This document shows, piece after piece, positions 1 through 8,524 of a stretch of 64,000 bases of DNA. A program made the translations under genes and the position numbers. The notes beneath the pieces are model-generated. The model ran no database searches. It was not told the DNA's origin and saw nothing but the letters and a program-made list of their open reading frames with translations. Source of the DNA: Flavobacteriaceae bacterium MAR_2010_72 (GTDB lineage: Bacteria; Bacteroidota; Bacteroidia; Flavobacteriales; Flavobacteriaceae); the NCBI GenBank assembly GCA_003550275.1, contig QXCW01000002.1, positions 310,001 to 374,000 on the forward strand. The letters are read 5' to 3'. Each line of letters begins with the position of its first letter. Positions within the stretch are counted from its first letter, which is position 1.

Positions 1-382
1 CTTCAGCTTGAGCTTTGGCTAATCCATCTTTTTTAGCATCTACTTTACCTGCTTTTTCTTCTAACCAAGCATTGAATTTTGCTTCAGCCTGCTCTTCAGT
101 TAAAGCACCTTTTCTAACACCACCAGCTAAATGGTTTTTCATTAATGCACCCTTGTAAGATAATATGGCTCTAGCCGTATCTGTAGGTTGTGCACCATTT
201 TGTAACCAAGTTACTGTGCCATCAACATTAAGTTCTATCGTTGCTGGGTTAGTGTTGGGATTGTAAGCTCCTAATTTTTCAAGGTATTTACCGTCTCTTT
301 TTGATCTTGCATCGGCTGCAACAATCCAGTAGTAAGGTTTCCCTTTTTTACCGTGTCTTTGTAATCTAATTTTTACTGGCAT
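1..382 (-). CDS. rpsP: 30S ribosomal protein S16 (partial, 3' end off window)
   Basis: Structural protein of the small ribosomal subunit. Read on the reverse strand the product begins MPVKIRLQRHGKKGKPYYWI and continues with the S16 core, including the segments YLEKLGAYNPN and TDTARAILSYKGA. The core is followed by an Ala/Lys/Glu-rich C-terminal extension of the kind seen in Bacteroidota S16; this extension runs off the left edge, so stop codon and downstream partners are not visible. Start is the ATG at 382; no earlier in-frame start is needed. A TATCTTTG box lies about 47 bp upstream. Identity is secure from the N-terminal core; only the exact length is unknown. Confidence 0.95.
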   Translation of the reverse strand, partial: MPVKIRLQRHGKKGKPYYWIVAADARSKRDGKYLEKLGAYNPNTNPATIELNVDGTVTWLQNGAQPTDTARAILSYKGALMKNHLAGGVRKGALTEEQAEAKFNAWLEEKAGKVDAKKDGLAKAQAE

Positions 383-428
383 ATAAATTAATTTGTGAGG
401 TTCACGACCCCTGTGATTAATGAGAGCG

Positions 429-436
429 CAAAGATA
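429..436 (-). promoter_or_regulatory. -7 box of the rpsP promoter
   Basis: On the reverse strand TATCTTTG matches the Bacteroidota -7 consensus TAnnTTTG exactly and lies about 47 bp before the rpsP start. No good TTTG is seen at the expected -33 distance; the nearest is a degenerate TTTC a few bases further out, so only the -7 element is called. Confidence 0.5.
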
Positions 437-560
437 CTACAATTATTTAATTTTAAGTGAAATATTTTTAAATAAGATTAATTTTCAAATTTATTATAAT
501 TTTAGACTGGTTTTTTAGTTATTTGTATTTAAGATTCACAAAAAGAATTCATATCTGCTT

Positions 561-1058
561 ATGAAACATACACTTAAAATATTGTTGTTGTCGTTCTTGA
601 CGTTTTTCAATTGTTCAGATGATATTCAATTTAACATGCCTGCCATACAAGGTAATAAGGATGGTGAACTTTGGCGAGCGGTATATCAGGCTGCAGATAT
701 CGATTTTGGAGGATTGGTTATTGAGGGTGGAAATAATATTGAAACCTTGCTGTTTGTAACTGTTAATGACAATAGAGGAACCTATGTATTTGGTCCAGAC
801 ACGGGAAATGAGGCAAGATTTACAGATGCTAACGGCGTCGTGTATTCAACAAAAAATGAGCCAGACCCTAGTTTTTCGATTTATCCTTCTGATGGGCAAA
901 TCGTTATTCAAAGTTTTGATAACAATGCTACGCCTAAAACCTTAAACGGAACCTTTTGGTTTAACGCTTATACTGCCGATGGTTTAAAACGTATTAATTT
1001 TAACGAAGGACAACTCTATAAAGTGCCTCTGGTTGGTGGTTTGGATGCCAACAATTAG
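561..1058 (+). CDS. DUF6252-family lipoprotein
   Basis: Predicted 165-residue lipoprotein of unknown function. The N-terminus MKHTLKILLLSFLTFFNC is a signal peptide ending in a lipobox-like FFNC, so Cys18 would be lipidated. The mature part starts with a polar linker and then shows the pattern typical of the flavobacterial DUF6252 family: GELWRA near residue 35, a beta-rich middle with TYVFG, a glycine/aspartate segment SDGQIVIQSFDN, then GTFWFNAY and EGQLYKVPL close to the C-terminus. Such proteins are probably small beta-sandwich surface proteins. Transcribed alone, divergent from rpsP, and closed by a strong terminator. The family call comes from remembered pattern, not from a search. Confidence 0.75.
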   Translation: MKHTLKILLLSFLTFFNCSDDIQFNMPAIQGNKDGELWRAVYQAADIDFGGLVIEGGNNIETLLFVTVNDNRGTYVFGPDTGNEARFTDANGVVYSTKNEPDPSFSIYPSDGQIVIQSFDNNATPKTLNGTFWFNAYTADGLKRINFNEGQLYKVPLVGGLDANN

Positions 1059-1095
1059 ACTAGGAACCTCTCTTTTTAAAGATTTATTTTTGATG

Positions 1096-1120
1096 AAGCA
1101 CCTTAACAGGGTGCTTTTTT
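1096..1120 (+). terminator. Rho-independent terminator after the DUF6252 gene
   Basis: AAGCACC at 1096-1102 pairs with GGTGCTT at 1110-1116, followed by a run of T. It closes the upstream gene about 40 bp after its stop. Confidence 0.8.
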
Positions 1121-1258
1121 GTTAAAATCCATCTTCCAGATGTTAAAGATGTTAAAATGTTTGATTTTTCCTACAAAAAATGGTATGTTAAGTATGCAGA
1201 TGTGAAACAATACACATCTATAAAGAAGGTATTGAAATTTAAAACGATAAGAGATATT

Positions 1259-1708
1259 ATGACATACACTGAAAGAATTTCAAACAAATTAAACGAATTA
1301 TTAATCAAAAACTATGATGCTGAAAAGGGCTATTTAAAAGCTATAAATCAAGTGGACAGCCCGACTTTAAAAATGTTTTTTAAGCGAAGAGCTTCCGAAC
1401 GAAGTGAATTTGCTAAAGAATTGCGTACTGAAATTCTTCGTTATGGAGAAATCCCCGAAGATTCAGGTAGTTTAAAAGGAACTATGCACCGTAATTGGAC
1501 GACTTTAAAAACGCTATTCTCTTCAAACAATGAAGAGGTCATTTTAGAAGAAGCCATTAAAGGTGAAGAGTCAAGTCTCGAAGAGTACAATGAGTTACTT
1601 AAAGAACGAGATTTGCCGCCAACCATAGATTCGTTATTGATGAAACACAAAAGCGCTATACAAGCGGCTATCAATACCGAAAAGGTACATGAAGAGTTAG
1701 TATCATAA
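1259..1708 (+). CDS. PA2169-type four-helix-bundle protein (DUF2383)
   Basis: A 149-residue soluble protein, almost wholly helical. It opens MTYTERISNKLNELLIKNYD and contains the DUF2383 signatures DAEKGYLKAI, FFKRRASERSEFAKEL, a turn GSLKGTMHRNWTTLK and EEVILEEAIKGEESSLEEY, the last resembling ferritin-like helices with many Glu residues. Proteins of this kind are often stress-associated, but their function is not established. An in-frame ATG at 1157 would add 34 residues of unrelated, basic sequence; I prefer 1259 because family members start with this M-(T/S)-Y-(T/S)-E segment. Flanked by terminators on both sides, so it is probably monocistronic. Confidence 0.75.
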   Translation: MTYTERISNKLNELLIKNYDAEKGYLKAINQVDSPTLKMFFKRRASERSEFAKELRTEILRYGEIPEDSGSLKGTMHRNWTTLKTLFSSNNEEVILEEAIKGEESSLEEYNELLKERDLPPTIDSLLMKHKSAIQAAINTEKVHEELVS

Positions 1709-1731
1709 TATTACTTATTAAATTAGGTATG

Positions 1732-1758
1732 AACGCGACCATTTTGGTCGCGTTTTTT
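1732..1758 (+). terminator. Rho-independent terminator after the DUF2383 gene
   Basis: AACGCGACC (1732-1740) pairs perfectly with GGTCGCGTT (1746-1754) and runs into a stretch of T. A nine-pair GC-rich stem makes this one of the clearest terminators in the window. Confidence 0.85.
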
Positions 1759-1780
1759 TGTTTACAACTGTTTATAACTT

Positions 1781-1796
1781 TCACTTTTAAAAGTGA
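1781..1796. promoter_or_regulatory. 16-bp perfect palindrome upstream of dnaE
   Basis: TCACTTTTAAAAGTGA is a perfect palindrome with no spacer, 74 bp before the dnaE start. It has no T run and is not followed by a gene end, so a protein-binding site or a cruciform is more likely than a terminator. The binding protein is unknown. Confidence 0.35.
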
Positions 1797-1869
1797 TATT
1801 ATTATGTAATTTTATAGACTTCGTTAGTGAATTCTAAACGACTAAACACCATACTAATATACTTTCAGG

Positions 1870-4800
1870 ATGTACTTAATTTTTGATACAGAGACCACCG
1901 GTTTGCCAAAACGTTGGGATGCACCAATTACAGATACCGATAACTGGCCCCGATGTGTACAAATTGCTTGGCAGTTGCATGACGAACTTGGGAATTGCAT
2001 CGACCATCAAGATTATCTGATTAAGCCAGAGGGCTTCAATATTCCGTATGATGCCGAGAAAATTCATGGAATTTCAACCGAGTTGGCCGAAGAGCAAGGT
2101 GTTCCTTTGGTTGAAATGCTTCAAAAATTTAACGAAGTCCTTAATAAAACAAAATTTGTAGTTGGACAAAATGTAGGTTTTGACCTGAATATTATGGGTG
2201 CCGAGTTTGTTCGCGCCGATATGGCCAGTAAACTTCAGCAATTGCCCGTATTGGATACCTGTACAGAGCATACGGCCGAACTTTGCCAGCTACCTGGAGG
2301 ACGCTACGGAAAGTTCAAATTGCCAACATTGACGGAGTTGCACGAGTATCTGTTTAATGAGCCTTTTGCTGAAGCGCATAATGCAACAGCTGATGTAGAA
2401 GCCACCACGCGATGCTTCTTAGAATTGGTTAGGCGAGAAGAGTTTACAAAGGAACAATTGGACGTGCAACCTGATTATTTTCAAAAATTTTCAAAAGCCA
2501 ATCCAGAAGAAATTCAACTTATTGGATTAAAGCACATCAACCTTAAAAAGGCAAGTGCCAAGATCAACAAGCGATTGCAAGAGGCGCAAACGGACGATAT
2601 TTCCGAAGCCGAAATACGTGAAAACATTTCAGAACTTGCTGATGTCGAGGTCGTACATTTACACAACCATTCGCAATTTTCAATATTACAATCTACCATT
2701 AGTATCAGGGATTTGGTCAATACAGCTGCAGAACACCAAATGCCAGCTGTTGCCTTGACTGACCACGCTAATATGATGGGTGCTTTCCATTTCGTAAAGG
2801 AGGTAACCAATTATAACAAAACGGTAAAAACCAAAAATGAAGAAGCTCTGGCTAAAGGCGAGCAGCCTTCGGCAAAGGAAATAAAGCCTATTATTGGTTG
2901 CGAATTCTTTGTTTGTGAAAACCATTTAGATAAAACCAGAAAAGATAATGGGTATCAAATTGTACTTATTGCGAAAAACAAAAAAGGATATCACAATTTA
3001 GCTAAATTATCCTCCATTGCTTATACCGACGGGTTTTATTATGTGCCTAGAATTGATAAAAACCTGATAGCACAATACAAAGATAATCTCATTGCGCTTA
3101 CCGGAAATTTATATGGTGAAGTGCCTAGTAAGGTTTTAAATATTGGTGAAAATCAAGCCGAAGAAGCTTTGCTATGGTGGAAAGAACAATTTGGTGACGA
3201 CCTCTATGTTGAGTTGATGCGCCACAATCAGGAGGATGAAAATCGAGTCAACCCTACCTTGATTAAATTAGCCAATCAACATCAAGTAAAAATAGTAGCC
3301 ACCAATAACACCTACTATTGCAAAAAGAAAGATGCGAATGCACATGATATTTTGCTGTGTGTCAAAGATGGAGAAAAACAGGCGACTCCTATAGGTCGTG
3401 GTCGTGGCTATCGTTACGGATTACCTAATCAGGAATATTACTTTAAGTCTTCAAAAGAGATGAAAGCCTTATTTAGCGATCTTCCAGAGGCTATTAGTAA
3501 TATTCAAGAGGTAGTTGATAAAGTTGAGGATTATCAATTGGCTAGAGAAGTACTGCTTCCAAAATTTGATATTCCCGATAGCTTTGAAAATGAAGATGAC
3601 TATTTACGCCATTTAACCTATGAAGGTGCTAAAAAACGCTATGGTGAATTGTCCGATGACATTATTGAACGTTTAGATTTTGAACTTGATGTTATAAAGA
3701 ATACAGGCTATCCTGGGTATTTTTTAATTGTTGAAGATTTCATCCGTGAAGCCAGAAAAATGGATGTCTCGGTTGGCCCTGGCCGTGGTTCTGCCGCTGG
3801 TTCGGTGGTTGCCTATTGCCTATGGATCACCAATATTGACCCCTTAAAATATGACCTACTTTTTGAGCGGTTTTTAAACCCCGATCGTGTAAGCATGCCC
3901 GATATTGATATTGATTTTGATGACGAAGGTCGAGGTCGGGTCATGGATTATGTCATCAAAAAATATGGGAGTAATCAGGTTGCACAGATTATTACTTACG
4001 GAACAATGGCTGCTAAATCATCCATTAGGGATACAGCAAGGGTATTGGACCTGCCATTATTTGATGCGGATAGGATTGCGAAATTAATTCCTACGATGTC
4101 AAAACTCGGAAAGATTTTTGGCTATAATGAAAAGGAATTGAACAAAGCTTTTAGATCTGAAGATTTAGAAAAAGTCAATCAGTTATTAAATATTTCGGAG
4201 GGTGATGACCTTGAAGCCCAAACGGTCAATCTGGCCAGAACTTTAGAAGGATCGGTTAGAAATACAGGAATCCATGCCTGTGGTGTGATCATTACTCCAG
4301 ACGACATTACCAATTTTGTACCTGTAGCTACCGCAAAGGATTCTGATTTATATGTGACACAATTTGACAACTCTGTTGTTGAAGATGCAGGACTTTTGAA
4401 AATGGACTTTTTGGGCCTGAAAACCTTGACGCTTATTAAGGATACCGTTAAAATTGTTAAAGCCAAACATGGTATAACTTTAGACCCAGATACGTTTCCT
4501 TTAGATGATGAAAAAACTTATGAATTGTTTCAGCGTGGGGAAACTGTAGGCATATTTCAATATGAGTCGGCGGGGATGCAAAAGCACCTTAAAGATCTAA
4601 AGCCAACAGTGTTTGACGATCTCATTGCCATGAATGCCTTGTATCGTCCAGGTCCAATGGAGTACATTCCAAGCTTTATTGCCAGAAAACATGGGAGAGA
4701 AGAAATTGTTTATGACCTTCCTGATATGGAAGACAACCTAAAGGAAACTTATGGAATCACGGTCTATCAAGAGCAGGTGATGTTACTTTCTCAACGCTTG

Positions 4801-6222
4801 GCAGGTTTCACCAAAGGTGAAGCGGATGTTTTACGTAAGGCGATGGGGAAAAAGATTTTCGCGCTTCTTGAGAAGTTAAAACCAAAATTTTTAGACGGCG
4901 GCGAGGCTAAAGGTCATCCTCGGGATATTTTGGAAAAAATTTGGAAGGATTGGGAAGCGTTTGCGAGTTATGCGTTTAACAAATCACACTCTACCTGTTA
5001 CGCTTGGATAGCCTATCAAACGGCTTATTTGAAGGCGCACTACCCAGCCGAATACATGGCGGCAGTACTCTCAAATAATATGAATGATATTAAGCAAGTT
5101 ACCTTTTTTATGGAAGAGTGTAAACGTATGCGTTTGGATGTGCTTGGGCCTGATGTCAATGAGAGTTATTACAAGTTTTCGGTGAATAAGGATAACGCGG
5201 TGCGTTTCGGAATGGGAGCCATTAAAGGTGTGGGTCATGGCGCGGTTATGACCATTGTTGAAAATCGAAAAAAAGATGGCCATTACAAATCTATTTTTGA
5301 TTTAGCAAAACGTATTGATTTGCGTGCAGCCAATAAAAAAGCATTTGAAAACTTGGCGTTGGCAGGAGGGTTTGACTGCTTTAAAAATACGCATCGCGCT
5401 CAATATTTTTCAGATGAAGGCGATGGTATTACATTTTTGGAAAAGGCCATTCGTTATGGAAATAAGCATCAAGAAAATGAAAATTCAGCGCAAGTCAGTT
5501 TGTTTGGAGATGCCAGTGACGTACAAATCGCTGAACCGCAAGTGCCTCCTTGTGAAGAATGGGGAACCATGGAAAAATTAGCCCGAGAAAAAGAAGTTGT
5601 AGGGATTTATATTTCAGGCCATCCGTTAGATGATTTCAAAATTGAAATGAATACCTTTTGTAATGCAACCTTGGCTTTATTCAACAATTTAGAACCTTAT
5701 GTGAACCGAGAATTGACCTTTGGCGGCGTGGTGACTTCCATACAACATCGGGTAAGTAAACAAGGGAAAGGCTGGGCATCTTTTATAGTTGAAGACTATA
5801 CCGACAGTTTTGAATTCCGGATTTTTGGAGAAGAGTATTTAAAGTTCAGGCATTTTTTGGTTAAAAATTCATTTGTATATGTAAAGGCATTTATACGCGA
5901 AGGCTGGACCAATAAGGAAACAGGCCAAAAGAGCGAGCCTAGAATTCAGTTCAACAATTTTCAGTTATTGCACGATGTGATGGATACCTATGCAAAAAAA
6001 CTGTCAATACAACTAAATATAAGTGATTTGCAAGAACATCGGATTAACGTGCTTAAAGACCTCATTAAAATGCACAAGGGTGACCATGCACTTAATTTTG
6101 TGGTATATGACAACGACGAACAATTAAAATTGAGCATGCCAAGCCGAAAGCAAAAAGTGAAAATCTCTCAAGAACTGTTGGATGAACTTGAAAATAATGA
6201 GCTGTACTACAAGTTAAATTGA
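1870..6222 (+). CDS. dnaE: DNA polymerase III subunit alpha with N-terminal 3'-5' exonuclease domain
   Basis: Replicative DNA polymerase, 1450 residues. Residues 1-190 form a DnaQ-like DEDDh exonuclease: D6 and E8 in FDTETTG, D105 in NVGFD, H170 and D175 in AHNATADVEAT. The PHP domain begins near 262 with HLHNHSQF and TDHAN at 297-301. The polymerase core has GPGRGSAAGS at 636 onward and PDIDIDF with Asp678, 680 and 682; helix-hairpin-helix and OB-fold regions (about 1285-1370) follow. Usual stand-alone DnaE proteins lack the exonuclease (about 1160 residues in E. coli), so the proofreader is fused in cis, at the N-terminus and not inserted in PHP as in PolC. ATG at 1870 is directly followed by the exonuclease strand, so the start is firm. 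No frameshift. Confidence 0.95.
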   Translation: MYLIFDTETTGLPKRWDAPITDTDNWPRCVQIAWQLHDELGNCIDHQDYLIKPEGFNIPYDAEKIHGISTELAEEQGVPLVEMLQKFNEVLNKTKFVVGQNVGFDLNIMGAEFVRADMASKLQQLPVLDTCTEHTAELCQLPGGRYGKFKLPTLTELHEYLFNEPFAEAHNATADVEATTRCFLELVRREEFTKEQLDVQPDYFQKFSKANPEEIQLIGLKHINLKKASAKINKRLQEAQTDDISEAEIRENISELADVEVVHLHNHSQFSILQSTISIRDLVNTAAEHQMPAVALTDHANMMGAFHFVKEVTNYNKTVKTKNEEALAKGEQPSAKEIKPIIGCEFFVCENHLDKTRKDNGYQIVLIAKNKKGYHNLAKLSSIAYTDGFYYVPRIDKNLIAQYKDNLIALTGNLYGEVPSKVLNIGENQAEEALLWWKEQFGDDLYVELMRHNQEDENRVNPTLIKLANQHQVKIVATNNTYYCKKKDANAHDILLCVKDGEKQATPIGRGRGYRYGLPNQEYYFKSSKEMKALFSDLPEAISNIQEVVDKVEDYQLAREVLLPKFDIPDSFENEDDYLRHLTYEGAKKRYGELSDDIIERLDFELDVIKNTGYPGYFLIVEDFIREARKMDVSVGPGRGSAAGSVVAYCLWITNIDPLKYDLLFERFLNPDRVSMPDIDIDFDDEGRGRVMDYVIKKYGSNQVAQIITYGTMAAKSSIRDTARVLDLPLFDADRIAKLIPTMSKLGKIFGYNEKELNKAFRSEDLEKVNQLLNISEGDDLEAQTVNLARTLEGSVRNTGIHACGVIITPDDITNFVPVATAKDSDLYVTQFDNSVVEDAGLLKMDFLGLKTLTLIKDTVKIVKAKHGITLDPDTFPLDDEKTYELFQRGETVGIFQYESAGMQKHLKDLKPTVFDDLIAMNALYRPGPMEYIPSFIARKHGREEIVYDLPDMEDNLKETYGITVYQEQVMLLSQRLAGFTKGEADVLRKAMGKKIFALLEKLKPKFLDGGEAKGHPRDILEKIWKDWEAFASYAFNKSHSTCYAWIAYQTAYLKAHYPAEYMAAVLSNNMNDIKQVTFFMEECKRMRLDVLGPDVNESYYKFSVNKDNAVRFGMGAIKGVGHGAVMTIVENRKKDGHYKSIFDLAKRIDLRAANKKAFENLALAGGFDCFKNTHRAQYFSDEGDGITFLEKAIRYGNKHQENENSAQVSLFGDASDVQIAEPQVPPCEEWGTMEKLAREKEVVGIYISGHPLDDFKIEMNTFCNATLALFNNLEPYVNRELTFGGVVTSIQHRVSKQGKGWASFIVEDYTDSFEFRIFGEEYLKFRHFLVKNSFVYVKAFIREGWTNKETGQKSEPRIQFNNFQLLHDVMDTYAKKLSIQLNISDLQEHRINVLKDLIKMHKGDHALNFVVYDNDEQLKLSMPSRKQKVKISQELLDELENNELYYKLN

Positions 6223-6308
6223 AACAAATGAAGTTGCCCATAACAGCATTCAATTAGCATATAACCAAAACAAATACTGTACATGTAAGGTTTAGGGAAT
6301 TTTTTGAC

Positions 6309-6316
6309 TAATTTTG
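6309..6316 (+). promoter_or_regulatory. Candidate -7 box for trxA
   Basis: TAATTTTG matches TAnnTTTG and lies about 41 bp before the trxA ATG in the 134-bp gap after dnaE. No matching -33 TTTG at the usual spacing, so the call is tentative. Confidence 0.35.
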
Positions 6317-6356
6317 CACAATAAATTGAAGTAAAATACATTTAAACATAAATATT

Positions 6357-6674
6357 ATGGCATTAGAGATAACAGATGCAACGTTTGAAGAAACGGTATT
6401 AAAAAGTGATAAACCAGTAATGGTTGATTTTTGGGCTGCATGGTGTGGACCTTGTAGAATGGTTGGACCAATCATTGATCAAATTAGTCAAGAGTATGAA
6501 GGTAAAGCTGTGGTTGGTAAGGTCGATGTAGACGCCAATCAAGAATTTGCGGCCAAATATGGTGTTCGTAATATTCCTACGGTTTTGGTGTTTCAAAACG
6601 GTGAAGTTGTTGGTAGACAAGTAGGTGTAGCGCCTAAAAACGCTTATACTGAAGCTATCGATTCACTTTTATAA
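6357..6674 (+). CDS. trxA: Thioredoxin
   Basis: Small cytosolic disulfide reductase of 105 residues, the usual thioredoxin length. The active site WCGPC occupies residues 29-33, preceded by the strand VMVDFWAAWC. The buried Asp of the fold is D24. The cis-proline loop is VRNIPTVLVF and the C-terminal helix follows GVAPKN. No signal peptide, so it acts in the cytoplasm with thioredoxin reductase. It stands between dnaE and clpP with its own candidate promoter and a terminator behind it, so it is probably transcribed alone. Confidence 0.95.
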   Translation: MALEITDATFEETVLKSDKPVMVDFWAAWCGPCRMVGPIIDQISQEYEGKAVVGKVDVDANQEFAAKYGVRNIPTVLVFQNGEVVGRQVGVAPKNAYTEAIDSLL

Positions 6675-6695
6675 CATAAGTCTAAAAGAAATGAT

Positions 6696-6728
6696 AAAAG
6701 GTTTGCCATAATGGTGAACCTTTTTTTA
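6696..6728 (+). terminator. Rho-independent terminator after trxA
   Basis: AAAAGGTT (6696-6703) pairs with AACCTTTT (6717-6724); the inner TGCC/GGTG extends the stem through wobble pairs. A T run follows. Confidence 0.75.
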
Positions 6729-6750
6729 TTTTAGAAGAAAATTAAACAGC

Positions 6751-7296
6751 ATGAGCAATAAATCAAAAATACAAGATGCTATAGATAGCAAATTAATTGA
6801 AGAACGTAAAGTATTCCTTTGGGGGCAAGTAGATGACAAGTCAGCAAAACATGTGATTGACCGTCTGATGTATTTAGATAGTTTGGAAACCAAAGACATT
6901 CATTTATATATCAATAGTCCCGGAGGTTATGTAACTTCTGGATTTGCCATTTATGATTGTATGAAATCGTTAAAAAGTGAGGTTTCTACCATTTGTACTG
7001 GTTTTGCAGCTTCAATGGGATCAATTATTTTATCTGCGGGAGAAAAAGGAAAACGTTATATACAACCGCACGCTAGAGTGATGATTCACCAACCAAGTGG
7101 TGGTGCACGAGGTCCTGCCAGTGACATTGAGATTACAGCTCAAGAGATTCTAAAAACCAAAGAGTTAAGTGCTCAAATTTTAGCCGATAATTGCGGTCAA
7201 AAATTTGACAAGATTATGAAAGATTTTAATCGCGACCATTGGATGGGAGCAGACGAGTCTGTGGCCTACGGAATTGTAGATAAGGTTAAACATTAA
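6751..7296 (+). CDS. clpP: ClpP-family serine protease subunit
   Basis: Proteolytic barrel subunit of the Clp protease, 181 residues. The catalytic triad is visible: Ser88 in GFAASMGS, His113 in MIHQPSGG and Asp162 in NRDHWM. The oxyanion-loop segment INSPGGYVTSG and the handle region GPASDIEITAQEIL are also conserved. It is slightly shorter than the usual 190-210 residues because the N-terminal axial loop region is short, and it starts without a propeptide. Flavobacteria often carry two clpP genes, so this may be the paralogue that is not next to clpX; no Clp ATPase gene is nearby. Function as an active peptidase is supported by the intact triad. Confidence 0.88.
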   Translation: MSNKSKIQDAIDSKLIEERKVFLWGQVDDKSAKHVIDRLMYLDSLETKDIHLYINSPGGYVTSGFAIYDCMKSLKSEVSTICTGFAASMGSIILSAGEKGKRYIQPHARVMIHQPSGGARGPASDIEITAQEILKTKELSAQILADNCGQKFDKIMKDFNRDHWMGADESVAYGIVDKVKH

Positions 7297-7399
7297 AGAA
7301 TAAAGAGCCAAGAGCAAAGACAATAGGGGAATGCCAAGAATCACTCTGCAATCAGTCTTGATTTTTGACTCTAAGAGCGAAGCGGTCTAGCATCTAAAT

Positions 7400-8329
7400 A
7401 TGGATTTACAGCAGGAACTTAATAAAACAGGAGGCTTTAAAAACCTTGAGCTACTAGCAAAACAAGTAGTTGAAGGGTTTATTGCAGGAATGCATAAAAG
7501 TCCGTTTCATGGGTTTTCTGCCGAATTTGCTGAACATAAAATCTATAATCAAGGCGAAAGCACCAAGCATATCGATTGGAAACTCTATGCCAAGACGGAT
7601 AAGTTATTTACTAAAGTTTATGATGAAGAAACCAATTTGCGTTGCCATATCATCATTGATAATAGTAGCTCTATGCATTATCCTGAATTAAAGACCTTTG
7701 GTATTGATAGCCTGAACAAAATTGCATTTTCTGCTTTGGCTTCGGCTTCTTTAATGCATATCTTAAAAAAGCAACGAGACGCCATTGGTTTAAGTATCTA
7801 TAGTGATGCCTATGATTATTATGCGCCAGAAAAAGGGAGTGAACGCCATCATCAAATGTTATTGGGGCAGTTAGGTGCAATGGTTTTATCGAAACCTATA
7901 ATGAAGCAAACCGAAACCTATACCTATTTGCACCAGATAGCCGAAAAAATCCATAGGCGTTCGTTGATTTTCTTTTTTACCGATATGTTTCAAACTGCTA
8001 CAAACGATGCCAAATTGTTTGAAGCCCTTCGGCATTTAAAGCATAATAAGCATGAAGTCATTTTGTTCCATGTTTTTGATAAGGACAAGGAATTTAAGTT
8101 TGATTTTGATAACACGCCTAAACGATTTGTCGATGTTGAAACTGGTGACTATATAAATCTTTATCCCGAAACGATCAAGGATTCATACACGAGTTCAGTG
8201 AATGATTACTTCAACGCCATACGCTTAAAATGTGGGCAATATCAAATAAAATATGTTGAGGCCGATATCAATAAAGATTTTGATAAGATATTGACGACTT
8301 ATATGGTAGAGCGACATAAATTTAGGTAA
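7400..8329 (+). CDS. DUF58 domain protein
   Basis: Cytosolic 309-residue protein of the DUF58 family. The hallmark block is GMHKSPFHGFSAEFAEHKIY, then the basic/aromatic DWKLYAKTDKLFTKVYDEE near residues 60-80. The rest has a von Willebrand A-like alpha/beta fold with a degenerate metal site, IIIDNSSSMH (about 85-95), and FFTDMF near 195. DUF58 proteins normally accompany a MoxR-type AAA+ ATPase and act in assembly or maturation of membrane or vWA-protein complexes; here no moxR is adjacent, so the partner must lie elsewhere. No signal peptide or membrane segment. The gene is 103 bp after clpP, with no clear terminator between, so it may be co-transcribed. Confidence 0.82.
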   Translation: MDLQQELNKTGGFKNLELLAKQVVEGFIAGMHKSPFHGFSAEFAEHKIYNQGESTKHIDWKLYAKTDKLFTKVYDEETNLRCHIIIDNSSSMHYPELKTFGIDSLNKIAFSALASASLMHILKKQRDAIGLSIYSDAYDYYAPEKGSERHHQMLLGQLGAMVLSKPIMKQTETYTYLHQIAEKIHRRSLIFFFTDMFQTATNDAKLFEALRHLKHNKHEVILFHVFDKDKEFKFDFDNTPKRFVDVETGDYINLYPETIKDSYTSSVNDYFNAIRLKCGQYQIKYVEADINKDFDKILTTYMVERHKFR

Positions 8330-8360
8330 GATAAATAAATTAAAAAAACGCAGAAAAATG

Positions 8361-8391
8361 TTTGGGATATAAAAAAACGAGCGTATATTTG
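8361..8391 (+). promoter_or_regulatory. Consensus Bacteroidota promoter of tRNA-Asp
   Basis: TTTG at 8361-8364 and TATATTTG at 8384-8391 are separated by exactly 19 bp, a full match to the -33/-7 consensus of Bacteroidota sigma factor. Transcription would start a few bases before the tRNA at 8410. Confidence 0.85.
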
Positions 8392-8409
8392 CAACCGCAA
8401 TAATGCAAC

Positions 8410-8483
8410 GGTTTGGTAGTTCAGTTGGTTAGAATACCTGCCTGTCACGCAGGGGGTCGCGGGTTCGAGTCCCGTCCAGACCG
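8410..8483 (+). tRNA. tRNA-Asp (GTC)
   Basis: A 74-base cloverleaf. The acceptor stem GGTTTGG pairs with CCAGACC (one G-T wobble). The D arm is GTTC-AGTTGGTTA-GAAT. The anticodon stem CCTGC/GCAGG carries loop CTGTCAC with anticodon GTC at 8444-8446, and the T arm GCGGG-TTCGAGT-CCCGT is intact. Discriminator base is G; the 3' CCA is not encoded. A consensus promoter precedes it and a terminator follows, so it is a single-gene unit. Confidence 0.97.
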
Positions 8484-8492
8484 CAAGATTGT

Positions 8493-8524
8493 AAAAAGCC
8501 TCAATGAGAGTTGGGGCTTTTTTT
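8493..8524 (+). terminator. Rho-independent terminator after tRNA-Asp
   Basis: AAAAAGCCTCAA (8493-8504) pairs with TTGGGGCTTTTT (8511-8522) around a six-base loop, with the T run continuing to 8524. Confidence 0.85.

Noticed and set aside
1157-1258. Upstream start for the DUF2383 protein
   Set aside because: Adds 34 residues not found in the family; the domain begins at the ATG at 1259.
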